This document shows, one piece after another, positions 15,212-26,435 of a stretch of DNA of 42,500 nucleotides. Position 1 is the first letter of the stretch, and each line of letters starts with the position of its first letter. Made by a program: the position numbers and the translations under genes. The notes below the pieces were generated by a model. It saw only the letters and a program-made list of their open reading frames with translations, did not search any database and was not told the DNA's origin. The stretch covers positions 282,501 through 325,000 of the forward strand of contig JAQGDQ010000238.1 of NCBI GenBank assembly GCA_030141605.1, given 5' to 3'. The stretch is from Tubiluchus corallicola (Eukaryota; Priapulida; Priapulimorpha; Priapulimorphida; Tubiluchidae).

Positions 15212-15693
15212 TTAAAATCACAAAACTGCAAGTGACGCTCCTGGCTTTGTGCTTCAGGTAGCAAACGTTACATTGCAATTAAAATACTGCATAAAAAGAA
15301 AATGTTGCTGTATTGCAAACCTATCAAAATACAAAATTATTTTGATTACAGTGTATGAGGTATATACTAGAGTCTACTGCACCTGGATGTTTTACAGGGC
15401 AAACCTTCGCCATCAAGATAGGTTGCCATTGTACCCCTAGCTTTTAGAGATTGCTACGAAAGAAAATACGTACAACTGATCTGACATGTTGAATTTGTAA
15501 ACAGCAAAAGTTGGATTTTGCCATCACTGGCACATACTATCTTATTGTTGTTTTCATTTCTACTTAGTCCTGATTCTTCTTTTCCTTTTCTTTTCTTTCC
15601 TTCATGTGTGAACGTATGAAAAATAATGAATAATGAATAAACTCCATGAATACGTATATCAGCATCCTAAAAGGTTTTCTTTATATAGTTTAA
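15212..15693 (+). pseudogene. Decayed partial copy of the sulfotransferase gene
   Basis: The last 46-47 bp of exon 2 (one base deleted), the donor CAG|GTAG, most of intron 2 (shared phrases such as GCCATCAAGATAGGTTG, AGCTTTTAGA and TTGTTGTTTTCATTTCTAC) and then, after a jump of about 850 bp, the last 70 or so bases of exon 3 down to the stop-like GTTTAAC. Because intron 2 is retained it arose by DNA duplication, not reverse transcription. The catalytic body is deleted and the remaining exon is frameshifted, so it encodes nothing. Its left edge is exactly the MITE's right TTAA. Confidence 0.88.
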
Positions 15694-16318
15694 CTTTAAC
15701 GCCTCAGTACAATAGTATTTTAGAAATTATAATGACTGCGAACGATGTTATCGTAACATTTCTGTGTTAATTTTCCGTTCCCTTAATGACTTTCGCAGAA
15801 AATAAACCTCAGAGACAAAAACTACTTCTGTAATAGTAATGGTGATTCCATATCCATTACTATCTACTTCTTGTAATTAAAATAAAACAATCGTTGACAT
15901 GCAAAAAAGACCGTAGGTAATATTTTCTATCTAGCAAAAGTTATAAATAGCCGAGAAGGCAACATACAAGATTGCAACTAAAATTTAAGGATAAAACATG
16001 CAAGGATATGGGTAAAATTGCATTCAATGAGCAAACAAAATGTGACCAAATATGTACCGTATACAACTCATATTTGCATATTTACCTGATTCATTCTGCA
16101 ATAAATAACTAATTACTGTATCAGGATCAAAGTTCAGAATGACAGTGGTTTACTTTAAAATATAGGTAATGTACAATTGTATGGTAAACAACTAGTGATC
16201 ACAAGTATTAAGACTCCAAGTTTCATTTCCTTGAACCTGGAAACCAAAAGCAGCAACCAATTCTATAATGTTGTGGCACACATTTAAATAGGTTAACAAA
16301 GACGAAGGAGTAAAGCAT
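15694..16318. other. Intergenic, nothing recognised
   Basis: AT-rich. It begins with what was probably the native 3' flank of the duplicated sulfotransferase; AATAAA at 15801-15806. No coding signal. Confidence 0.4.
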
Positions 16319-18060
16319 TCAAAACCAGTTGGTGTCACAGATGTGAAATCCAACTTCCCGCACTTTTTTACCCCATCTGGTGGTACCCAGCGGTAAGAGA
16401 AAACTAGCTGCAGTAAATAGCTGATGCCACGCTCTGCTATAGATCATCTTAAAGGCCGTCCAGGCGTCTGCACAGTCATTCAAAGCAGTACTTTTGTCGA
16501 ATTTGTCAGTGTTGAAGAACCGTGTGGACGCCGAGAATGACAAGGAAATTTGAATGTCACTTACTTTTGACGATATCCAGCTGCTTTTCATTTTCGTCAA
16601 TGTCGTTCGTTATGCTCAGAATGAACAACCAATAATAATGAGCACTGGTGACTCATCTAGAATGAATAATCAATAATAATGAGCGCTGGTGACTCATCTA
16701 GAATGAATAATCAATAATAATGAGCGCTGGTGACTCATCTAGAATGAATAATCAATAATAATGAGCGCTGGTGACTCATCTAGAATGAATAATCAATAAT
16801 AATGAGCGCTGGTGACTCATCTAGAATGAATAATCAATAATAATGAGTGCTGGTCACTCATCTAGAAGAGCCCATTTATAGCGGGTGCCAATTTGTATGC
16901 TGACACTAAAAACAACTATTCATTAACCAAAAGCGCCTGCATACATTTTAAAAGTAGACTAGTAGAAAATACTGAAAAAGTGCTTCTATAAAGTTCTAGA
17001 GGTGATTTTCTAAAAGTGGGCAACATAGCCAGACTTATGATGCTCCGAAGAAGCTGTTGCCGGCTTGGAAAATTGGCAAAAAGAGTCAAAAACGCAAAAA
17101 CAAAATGGCCACCAAGTTTTTGCACAAACTGTATATTAATCAAAAGAAATAACCAGGAAATTAATATTAAGAAGCGATTATGACATCTCTTCTGGGGCAG
17201 TTGGATCTAAGAAATCCGCTTTTGTTACTTTCATTTAACAAATAGCCCACGTTTTCAAAATGGTCACCACACACAAAACGAATTTATGCATGCAGATCAT
17301 ACAATTATATTAGCTTGTTAAAACTAAAATTTTGGCCACTGAGGCCACATCACAATGTAGGGTCTGACAGAGAAGCGAGCAATAAGAAACAAACAGTTCA
17401 AGACGGAATTTATAGAACCCTGATAGATAGGTAACATAGATAACACTACCTCTAATGCAATCGATCACATTCATCACCACATTTGCACAGAGCTGAGCAA
17501 AGAAGACTTGACTGGAATCATTTACATCTCCCACGGCACCCTTTAGCTCGCTGGCAGCAACATTTAATGAGTTAATGACATGCTTCAAGTCTTAATGTCC
17601 AGTGTGGTTCTGACTGGTTCCGACCAATATCACGACTGCAGACTTCTTCTAGTTCCAGTCGAATCGTGATGGCAGAAATAGAGCAGTGATCAATGCCTGG
17701 TCTAATAGTTTCCTACCTGCTACCACGTTGTAGTGTGCTTCACAACGTGGCAGATCTTGGAGGAATTGCCTTCATAGACCCTCCCTTTCTTGTTAACATG
17801 TTCCTACTTACTTTATCAACTGACACCAGCATGTTAGCTTTGTCATTCAGGAGTGCTACAAAACATTCAAGCACAGGCAGGAGTTCACTCAGCATGTTTT
17901 TGTTACCTGCCTTAATCTATTTTCCTCTCTCTGCAAATGCTGAAGTCCAGTGACAACCAAACCAATATTTGTACAAAACTTTTACAGAGCTGACCACTGG
18001 GTCCATAGCATTCATAACTTCACATGCCTAATTGAGATATCGCATTTATAAGCTAGCAAA
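16319..18060 (-). pseudogene. Coding-like fragments on the minus strand (unidentified, possibly eroded gene)
   Basis: Three minus-strand segments have protein-like composition with amphipathic helices: about 17890-17750 (SELLPVLECFVALLNDKANM), 17593-17450 (DLKHVINSLNVAASELKGAV onward, ending at a possible donor AGAG|GTAGTG) and 16600-16319 (FFNTDKFDKSTALNDCADAW). Stops separate them and other segments between them look non-coding. I cannot name a family and cannot show they belong together. They could equally be relics of a mobile element. Confidence 0.2.
16620..16865. repeat. 41-bp minisatellite, 6 units, with AP-1-like motifs
   Basis: Units end in ACTCATCTAG at 16660, 16701, 16742, 16783, 16824 and 16865, exactly 41 bp apart. 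Five of six contain TGACTCA, the AP-1/bZIP consensus; the sixth reads TCACTCA. ATGAG and CTCAT in each unit form a short inverted repeat around it. Units are nearly identical, so expansion is recent. Confidence 0.95.
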
Positions 18061-18889
18061 TACATTACACAAGCGGCTGCAGGATTCTTGGTGTTAGTAA
18101 GCACCAGATATGGATTTCTTGACCTTGAAAGCCTATAATTAGATACCAAAATTGTGACATTATGTGCTGTAACAGGTAAGATAAGCTTTTAAGAACTAGT
18201 AACAGCTATCGTGTCAGTTATCTTCAAAATTTCGGCCACATTGGATGGTCTCATATCCAAACGTAATCATCTTGCTTAGTTCTAGCATTCTAGTGCAAAG
18301 CTTCGTAACTTTTAGGCGAAATTAATAAGTTTTCTACCATTCTGGTAGGCTAATTATATCAGAACTCTACGCCATTTTGTTTTTTTGCTCATTGGAATGT
18401 TTAGGTTGATTTGTCTTTTTGAGGCGCAAACTATGACATACACAGAACACTATTATTGGATCAGCTCTGTTATTATCGGCACTTAGCTCAAGAATTACAT
18501 GCCTACCCTAGACCTGCTATTATGTACAACGATAATAACGCTAACGTTTTTCGTAAACTCAGATCAGGTCATACATCCATGGCATTCTCTTCAAATTGTT
18601 GCAGAACTACATAAAGTCCACTAAACGTTTTGTTAACTGATTGTACGTATAATTGTATTTTATGTTGTTATGTAGAATGCCTTTCAATCAAGTACTCATT
18701 AATAAACAACGCATGCTAGAATCAACTATATGTACTGCTGCACTACACTAATTGCATTAATTTTACATGTATTGGATTTCTGAATTAAGTAGCAACATTG
18801 TACAATATATTGTACAACTTATACTTTCCGTGGGCTTATAGGCTTATGTACATCGAATATAGTTTCTGTTATCGTATCTGGTGCATGGG

Positions 18890-18890
<1 letters not shown>
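18061..18890. other. Intergenic, nothing recognised
   Basis: AT-rich with stops in all frames and no repeat or transposon ends seen. Confidence 0.4.
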
Positions 18891-18987
<97 letters not shown>

Positions 18988-19041
18988 GAAGAAGAAGAAG
19001 AAGAAGAAAAAGAAGAAGAAGAAGAAGAAGAAGAAAAAGAA
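18891..19041. repeat. (ATA)n then (GAA)n triplet arrays
   Basis: About 31 ATA triplets to 18984, then about 18 GAA triplets with two AAA interruptions. The purine-only GAA block could adopt triplex structure. Confidence 0.95.
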
Positions 19042-20573
19042 ATGAAGAGAAGTTAGAGAACGTCCCTTCAACAAGTTATGTGCAAAGTAACTGTCAGTTG
19101 AGACATGGGTTCAGGTACTCTCGACAAAAAATTGGCCAAAATCGGAATTTGTACTTTTGAGATTTACGCGCAAAACCAAGATGACGCCTAAAATCAGTTA
19201 GATCTCCTAAACCATCGAGCCTAGATGAAAAATATGTATTATCGACTGATAGGAAAGGAAAGGATTCCAAAAATGGCCTTTTTTATCTGTGAAGTTATGA
19301 TATAACTGATATGACGTCTTGGTGATTTTTGGTCCCAGTGGGCGCCATCTTGGATTTATACGTATATAAAGATAACCCACAGCGATGGACTGAAATATTT
19401 TCCTGTCTTTGTCGTGGTATTTTTCATTAATTCGTATAAATATAATGCTGAGGCTTTCCTCTTGGATATTAAATATGTATTTATTTATAATTACATTACA
19501 TATGCAGTCCTCTTAAAGAAGCTATTTTTGCACTGTTAACAGTACAGAGAGTAAAAAATATAATATAATCAATATAAAAAATAACGAATATCCTAATTCA
19601 TATTACATAAAAGCATGGTTGTAAAGCTTGATTAGAATTAAAAAGAAATGAAAATGCATTGTAACTAACGACTATTTAGAAGTAATTCCCTGAATTTCTT
19701 TCTAAATGTTTAAAAATGTGTAATTTTGCTTAATTCAGTTTTGATTGCATGCTGATCGGAAAATACACTTGCCCTGATTATAAACCGTACCAGAATTAAG
19801 TTTTGCAGTAGGAATAAAAAGCAAATTTGGCCGTCTAGTGGTCCGAGAAATCATAATTGTTATATAATTTATAATCATAATTTATAATGGCGTCAGATAT
19901 GTAGTTATATAATAACTTCTAGGACTAGATGTAGGTGGTCGGTGAATGGGGTGGTTACCTTTTTTGAGATATTTTTTACTTTTTTCATGTTTTACTTATA
20001 CGTATTGAAACCTGTTCCGTGTTTTTCATTCTTCAGTACGTCGTTACTTCCTTTCAGCAACACACAACAAAAGTAACCCAATTGCCATAATTAGCGAATC
20101 TCTGGTCTGAAAAGTGAAACAGAACATATTCTAAAGAGCAGGAAAAAGTTTACTCTCGAGCAACCCACTCGTAGCGTATCGGAAGTGGTGCTGACAAGCC
20201 ACTGGCATAGCGGTGTCTACTTTGTTGGTGGATTAACTGCTGTGTTTACCTGTCTTAATGGCAGATTTCTTTTATTTTAGAGTTCTGCCTGCCCAATGTC
20301 TACAATAGACGTAATGGGCATATGGTGATGATCGTAACGCTCAGCTAGACTGATAACAATCTACATATCAACTTCATACTAGTTAACATGTCAAACGCTA
20401 AGCCTTCCTTGAACAAAGTGCTTGTAAGGTCGGTATGGATAGCGTAACTTAATGTTAAAAAACCATAACTTTAAGATGTTATCTCAAGACTATTAAAACC
20501 AGCTCACATAACTTAAAAAATCCAAATGGTCATTTAATGCAGAGTAAAGACTAGAGCTCACTTCATGCAAACA
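19042..20573. other. Intergenic, upstream flank of gene B
   Basis: No gene recognised. A TATA-like TATTAAAA at 20491-20498 lies about 80 bp before the proposed ATG of gene B and is the best promoter candidate. Confidence 0.35.
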
Positions 20574-20603
20574 ATGGAACTGCATTTGCTGATTTTCACA
20601 CAG
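20574..20603 (+). CDS. Gene B exon 1 (start of signal peptide)
   Basis: ATG in context AACAATGG, ten codons, donor CAG|GTAATT, phase 0 as exon 2 requires. It was chosen because it supplies the missing hydrophobic half of a signal peptide; transcript evidence would be decisive. Confidence 0.45.
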
Positions 20604-21762
20604 GTAATTTTATTAATACGTTTTTTAATTGCTCGCATCCCAGAGATTATTAATTGTACAATATTTTCGCGTTTCCATTTTTTGATCTGTTCACTTTTAT
20701 TTAATTTATTTCAATGTCAGTAAGTCTGTGTTTGTACTATCGTTAAGTTATAATCTTCAAAAATTACTTCTCTTTACTTCGTAACTGTCAATCTTTGTAC
20801 ATTTCTATTGCTTTAACCTATTTAACCTCTTTTGTTTAACTCATAGGCCTTAAGTCAAATAGCCCTATGACTTAATTCAATAAATTCACGTTCACACTAT
20901 CGTTAATTTGTGACTTGCAACGTTAAGGTTACACATATCTAAGTTTGCAGTAATAGAAAAGTATTATGAGCAAATACAACAAATCCATTTTCGTGGTTAT
21001 TTTTAAAAATAGTCTGTTGTATTTCACCAAAATGCCATTATTCTCGCCTTGTCCAATTAGGGGTACATTGTGTCTAGAGCCTGTGTTCTCAGGGTCACGC
21101 ATTAAATCTGAAAACAAATTATAGACAAAAATTCAAAACTGCTTGGTGTACGTTTACTACGACATTATTTTGTGATATGCATTACATTAAACAGATTTGT
21201 GTAGTGCAAATAATTATCGTTGCAATAGGCCTTAGACATACTTTGAACATCTAACCGGGTTAAGTAAATTGCCTATGTACGCAATGTGCGGTGGTGCCAG
21301 ACGTGTAGAACTTTAAAAACAGTGATTGAAAAGTTAAACTTAACATGAAGCTCTAGGTAACCGAATCAAGACAGGTATGATGTGCTCCGTTGCCAGCAAG
21401 AGTGTTATGTAGCTGCAGAGTTTTGTAAACCTTGGAAAGTCCCACGGTATTTCTGAATGTTCTGAAGAAGGCTGTTGCTGTTATCAACGTAGGATGTTAT
21501 AAAAGCGTGAACCAAAGTTTGAGCTGAGGCTTCATTATGAAATTTTCTGATCTGCTTTAAATTATATAGCTGAAAATATTCACTTTTACATATTTTAGTC
21601 GCATATTTACCCATTTATCAAAAATGTTTATTTGAAATTCAAAGGCGTTTTGGAAGAGGCTGCCTAATTTGCGAGTGAATGTAAGTAAATGTAAAATCTC
21701 AAATAAAAAGTAACAAAATTTTCATACATAGCCTAAAATAACGCTACCAAACACTCTCCTTC

Positions 21763-21798
<36 letters not shown>

Positions 21799-21804
21799 CC
21801 CCCC

Positions 21805-21851
<47 letters not shown>

Positions 21852-24800
21852 GAACAAATAAATAAACGGTTTAGACTGTGAGTATTGGAGAGTATGTCAC
21901 TCATTCGGTGAATCCGGTTACTGCTTCTTGATTACTCGTATGATTACTTCTGAGAAATACTTGATTTTCCAATATTTTTCAGGTGATGTTTTTAACAGCT
22001 GTGTCGTGTCGAAAGGGTTACTCCAGTCATGGTAATTTGGGTCATGGCCGTGGGGATGGGCCACTGGATCGTTACCACCCAAAAAAGTTCTCTCCTTACA
22101 ACAACAATCCTGGCGAGCACGGATATCCAGACCAAAGAACCACTCTCGAGCTAATTTGTGTGATTTCACCACTTTATAACGGCGATGACTATAGGCGGTT
22201 CAATGTGCTTGACAGATATCATACTCAGTATGGATCACCTTTCTCGGCAAATCCTGGTGACAAAAAATTTCCGCAATTTATAGCTGGATTTAATGCTCCG
22301 TTTCGATTACCATTTGCGTGAGTACACGATCTACTTTGTTTGCTATTGTTAATAATAATTATCATCATCACTGCCACAGCCACCCTCACCAACACCACCG
22401 CAAACACCAATACCACCAACATCACCAACAAGATCATCATCACTATCATTATCATCATAATCATCATCATCATCACTATCATTATCATTGTCGTCGTCGT
22501 CGTCTTCGTCATCGTCACCGTCATCGTCATCGTCATAGCAAAGTTAGTAAGATGGGGTTCAGTCCCACGAAGACATCAGCTACATTTCAGAAGACAAAAC
22601 CCTGAAAACATCAGCTTCTCCTAATTGTTGTATTATAGACAAAACATCCTTCCAACTTGCAAATAAAATACAGTGTATTGACACTAGGTACCTAGCAGCA
22701 ACAGTCCAGACTAGTCTAGTCAAAATTAAAGCACCTTGAATAAACACGCTTGTGGTATGTGAACGACAAGTTTTATAAGTTTTATTTACCAGTTATCATT
22801 CATGATAAAAGAAAAAATTTCAATCACTAATAGCGTTAGGCTTAAGCCAGTTTATGAGAAAGAATAACACAATACTGTCGTGAAGAAAAATAACTACATG
22901 CTTTGCATTTTCCTTTCTAACAAAAGCATATTAAACAGTGTAGTGAAATGCGTTGGCAGAGTAGTCTAAGGTTTGCCCCGTAATCAGAAGGTACCTGGTT
23001 CAAATTCAGACTGCATTCCAACTTTTATGCATTTCTTGTCGATCACGTTTTTGCACAGAAAAAAAAATTATTTCTGTGTTTGTAACATCAGTTTCGTTCT
23101 ACTCATTTCAGTTCAGTTCAGTTCAGTTCATTTATGCTCAGCTCAACTCAGCTCAACCCAGCTCAGCTCAGCTCAGCTCAGTTCAGTCAATTCACCTCAG
23201 CTCATCTCAGTTCACTTCAAATTTAGTTCTGCTCAGCTCATTTCAGATTGGCGAACTGAACTGGCAAACACTCAAATACTTTCTTAATTCTCTTTTGGAA
23301 CCTTGTGTTAAAACTTCTAAAGAGTTCATGTTATACTAGAATATTTTTCTGCTTTATGTTGCAGTTTAAACGCTTTATTTAGTCTAGTTTTGTTCCTCCT
23401 ATATTTGTTTACTCTATTTATTTGACTGCTGAAGATGCTATTGTAAAGTATAGAAAATTCCCATGGCTAAATAACATAAAAAATTCAAGTAGAATTTTCA
23501 GTAGAATTCCTAAAGGGACATAAGAGAAATTTTTTGTCATTCCACGAAATATTAAGTAGTTCCCTGTGCTTTTAAATCGTTCCTCCAAATTATTAAGTCA
23601 TTCCTGAGTTATTAACCATTCCCTCGAAATATTAACTCGTTCCCCCGAGTTACTAAATAGTTCCTCCACATTTACTAAGTCGTTCCCCGAGTTACTAAGT
23701 CGTTTCCCCGAGTTATTAAGTCATTCCCTCGAGTTAATGATTAATGTTGCCTATGCGCCATGTTAATTCCTCGAAATGCTTGAACTTGAATTAAATTGTT
23801 CCAGTCAAGTACATAAAGTGGCTTCTTATGTGGATAGACGTTATTTTAGCCTAATGCTTGCCTCCCATTGGAATAGATAAAAAGAGCAATATATAATTTT
23901 GATAGCACACAATATTGGTATTTTGATATTCATTCAGCTTTATGCATTTCCATGCATGTAGCGTACACTATTTTACATGTACAATCTTGTGGTTGACGGG
24001 AACAATAAATTGCACCCCACCACAATTGCAAGTCGCTGTACTTTTAGCGAAATTTTCTTAATAACGATAATATATTTTTATATGCCTTTCACTGATATCT
24101 ATTCCATATTTAGCAGCAAATACATCCGCAATACACTTATATGTCATGCCAAAATCAACAATTGTATTATATGCACTGCCTTTTACACAGTGACGGCAAT
24201 TCCAGAAATTAACATGGCACATAGGCAACATTAATCTTTAATTCTGGGGAATGACTTAAAAACTCGGGGAAACAAGATAGTAACTCGGGGGAACAACTTA
24301 GTATCTCACTGGAATGAATTAATAACTTCGGGGGAATGAGTTAATAACACGGGGGAATGACTTAGTAACTCGGGGAATAACTTAATAACTCGGGGGAACA
24401 ACCTAATAACTTGGGTGAATGACTTAATAACTCGTAACTTAGTAACTTGGGAATGAGTTAGTGACTAAGGGGAACGAATTAGTATCTCGGGGAACGACTT
24501 AAAATCTCGGGGGAACGACTTAATAACTTGGGGAACAACTTAATAACTCAGGGAACGACTTAATCCCTCGGGGGATGACTTGATAACTCAGGGAACGACT
24601 TAATCCCTCGGGGGATGACTTAATAACTCAGGGAACGACTTAATCCCTCGGGGGATGACTTAATAACTCGGGGGGGATGACTTAACTCGGGGGATGACTT
24701 ATTAACTCGGGGAACAACTTAATAACTCAGGGAACGACTTAATCGCTCGGGGGAGAACTTAATAACTCAGGGAACGACTTAATCCCTCGGAGGACGACTT

Positions 24801-25368
24801 AATAACTCGGGGGGATGACTTAACTCGGGGGGATGACTTAATAACATGGGGAACAACTTAATAACTCAGGGAACGACTTAATCCCTCGGGGAACAACTTA
24901 ATAACTCAGGGAACGACTTAATCCCTCGGGGATGACTTAATAACTACGGGAACGAGTTAATTGCTCAGGGGGAAAAACTAAAAAAAAAAATTTCTTATGT
25001 CCCTCTAGGGGCTCCGTCAATTAGGGGGTATCATGCTTATGCATTTTTCGAAGTTTCGTTTATCTCGTACTTTCTGAGATTGTCAATTGGGCGTGGAAAT
25101 TCCATCTCTATGTGCTCCATGAGACTGAAAGAAAACTATTAAATGTAAATAAATAATTGTCATATTTCGTACAATTTATTGAATGTCAGTGAAAAGGTAC
25201 CTTGTCTATGCATTTCTAAGAATGACTGACCATTTCTTTCTTTGTTGTAGGCCATCTGGGCTGAAGTACATCAAACTTGATAAATCTGGATACGGGAAAA
25301 CGTACAGTTCAGAAACTTCGGACTACTCTCCATACAGATTGTTCTGCTCGTTTCCACTTTTCGGCTGA
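20574..25368 (+). CDS. Gene B: unrecognised small secreted protein, paralogue of gene A (3 exons, 160 aa)
   Basis: Proposed exons 20574-20603, 21983-22317 and 25251-25368 join in frame to 160 codons. Residues 1-19 (MELHLLIFTQVMFLTAVSC) form a continuous hydrophobic signal peptide across the first junction. The mature part has no membrane segment. LDRYH occurs at 38-42 and 86-90, each followed by SP and NPG (47-54, 95-102), and a weaker copy (YIKLDKSGYGKTYS) sits at 128-141. Single cysteines at 69 and 154 could pair. Many Tyr, Pro, Gly and basic residues suggest a secreted structural or binding protein, but that is inference and no known domain is recognised. It lies on the same strand as gene A, with the sulfotransferase between them. 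Confidence 0.65.
21405..21614 (-). pseudogene. Non-LTR retrotransposon RT fragment
   Basis: The minus-strand frame contains TLVHAFITSYVDNSNSLLQN followed by LQNSAAT. This matches the pattern of the C-terminal RT region of CR1/L2/Jockey-like elements (LVHALI-S-x-LDYCNSLL...LQNAAAR), with the usual Leu-Asp-Tyr-Cys changed. It is a short dead remnant in the first intron of gene B. Confidence 0.6.
21765..21845. repeat. (CT)n microsatellite with C-rich interruption
   Basis: CT dinucleotides broken by a run of ten or so C near 21797. Intronic in gene B, about 140 bp upstream of exon 2. Confidence 0.95.
21983..22317 (+). CDS. Gene B exon 2
   Basis: Acceptor AATATTTTTCAG, donor GC|GTGAGT; 335 nt. 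It carries the end of the signal peptide and both LDRYH modules. Over the last 260 bases it differs from gene A exon 2 at only about nine positions, and the next 150 or so bases of intron are also almost identical. Confidence 0.85.
22360..22540. repeat. Imperfect CAT/CAC/CGT triplet tract in the intron of gene B
   Basis: Triplet-rich sequence shared with the start of gene A's intron (2085-2203), ending in GTC/ATC runs. In gene A the shared stretch stops exactly where the partial exon copy begins. Confidence 0.8.
22541..22940. other. Intronic sequence, nothing recognised
   Basis: Unique AT-rich intron sequence of gene B. Confidence 0.4.
22950..23025 (+). mobile_element. tRNA-derived SINE head
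   Basis: A-box-like TGGCAGAGTAGTC at 22954 and B box GGTTCAAATTC at 22997-23007, spaced as in a tRNA. A CGTAATC anticodon-loop-like stretch followed by AGAAGG lies between them, resembling Thr or Met tRNAs. There is no closed acceptor stem, and unrelated sequence follows, so it is a SINE or tRNA relic, not a working tRNA gene. Confidence 0.6.
23108..23245. repeat. Pentanucleotide repeat (CAGTT/CAGCT)n
   Basis: Blocks of TTCAG then CTCAG/CTCAA units, irregular towards the right end. Confidence 0.9.
23246..23510. other. Intronic sequence, nothing recognised
   Basis: No feature supported between the pentamer tract and the foldback element. Confidence 0.4.
23511..25008. mobile_element. Foldback-type element with tandem-repeat arms
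   Basis: Outer ends are inverted copies: CCTAAAGGGACATAAGAG at 23511 and, reversed, CCTAGAGGGACATAAGAA ending at about 25008, each followed by a T-run. Next come inverted arrays of a unit of about 20 bp: CGTTCCCCGAGTTACTAAGT-like on the left (about 180 bp) and its reverse complement on the right (about 720 bp). The inner edges are again inverted copies, TTAATGTTGCCTATGCGCCA at about 23741 and its complement at about 24205-24235. A unique core of about 430 bp lies between. This architecture matches foldback transposons. No target duplication could be fixed and no transposase is visible. It lies in the intron of gene B. Confidence 0.8.
24245..24970. repeat. Right arm array of the foldback element, about 36 units
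   Basis: Units alternate between ACTTAATAACTCGGGGAACG and ACTTAATCCCTCGGGGGATG types, with a higher-order period of about 40 bp between 24530 and 24680. The array is about four times longer than the left arm, so it expanded after the arms formed. Confidence 0.9.
25251..25368 (+). CDS. Gene B exon 3 (last exon)
   Basis: Acceptor TTTCTTTGTTGTAG; the first base completes Ala; 38 codons and TGA. Same length as gene A exon 3, with roughly a third of bases changed, yet GLKYIK and PYRLFC are kept, which suggests selection on the protein. Confidence 0.8.
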
Positions 25369-25525
25369 GGCCCAGGCCCAGACCCAGACCCAGGCCCAAT
25401 GTAGTGAATGTATTTTCATATATGTATCTTTAACGAATTTTAATTCGAATTTCATTTCGTATGAACTGTTTTATATTTGAATTATTTTTCTTTTTTATTT
25501 AGTGTCTAGCAACGTGGTTACCGCA

Positions 25526-25683
<158 letters not shown>

Positions 25684-25838
25684 TGTATTATTTTATTGTA
25701 TCGTCTTTATTTTATTCAAATCATTATTCATTTGTGTAATCATCATTAATAATTACGTTCTTGCTGTTGTGTCCAGTTATTATTTTCAAGCCACAAGATT
25801 TCACAACAGGGTATCGGGTAGAAAAACGTTATAGTAAT

Positions 25839-25844
25839 AATAAA
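25839..25844 (+). promoter_or_regulatory. Possible poly(A) signal AATAAA, gene B
   Basis: First plus-strand AATAAA after the gene B stop, 470 bp downstream, beyond the GT array. A transcript ending here would carry the microsatellite in its 3' UTR. Confidence 0.4.
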
Positions 25845-26349
25845 TTTGAAGTTATTAATAATACAATGTATTTAAATATGTGTACTTTATACACATGAAA
25901 ATATACACTTGAAAATATTGAAATAGTAGATAGTCACTTCACAATATACGCTCATAAAATGATTTGCTTAAAAAGGCAAAAGAAATTTAAATCATTCTTA
26001 CCTCCCGCCAAACGAACCTCCTTGCGGGGCACATTTGAAAAATTTGTGAAGGTACACGTAGCAAAATTTGTGCAGTTCACTTGAAGTGCAGATCTTTTTA
26101 GCTGACTAAATGTTTGTGTTTAACTGTGTTCATGTAAAAATTAGTCATCGGGTCAATTAGCAACAGCTTTAAATTAAAGTGCATACATAGCTTTAATCCA
26201 CAGGATTACTCCTTAAAATGCGCAAATACTACAAATAATGTATTTACAGATAAGCGTGGAATTCTGCGAGGCAGCGAGCATATATTAGGTGTCGAACAGA
26301 CTACTTAGTTTGTAGTTCAGTTTTAGCTTGTTAAATTATTCTGTTACTT
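25845..26349. other. Intergenic, nothing recognised
   Basis: AT-rich flank of gene B. Confidence 0.4.
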
Positions 26350-26435
26350 TGTAGCCAATTGGAGGTTATTAAAATCGAGACTTAAAATCAGATAAGCGAG
26401 ATGTCCTTGGTTCAAATCCAGGCTGTATCTCGTCT
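26350..26435 (+). mobile_element. tRNA-Leu(UAA)-like SINE head or tRNA relic
   Basis: A-box GTAGCCAATTGG at 26351 and B box GGTTCAAATCC at 26409-26419. Between them, GAGACTTAAAATCAGA resembles the anticodon arm of Leu-UAA tRNAs, and the extra length fits a class II variable arm. The acceptor stem is not closed. The minus strand gives GFEPRTSRLSD, a peptide typical of tRNA-SINE B boxes misread as protein. Confidence 0.55.

Noticed and set aside
16586-16865. Possible CRISPR-like array (regular 41-bp spacing)
   Set aside because: Whole units are near-identical with no variable spacers, and the DNA is clearly eukaryotic.
23977-24234. 85-codon frame in the core of the foldback element
   Set aside because: Tested as a possible transposase; too short, no DDE or other motif, composition like intergenic DNA.
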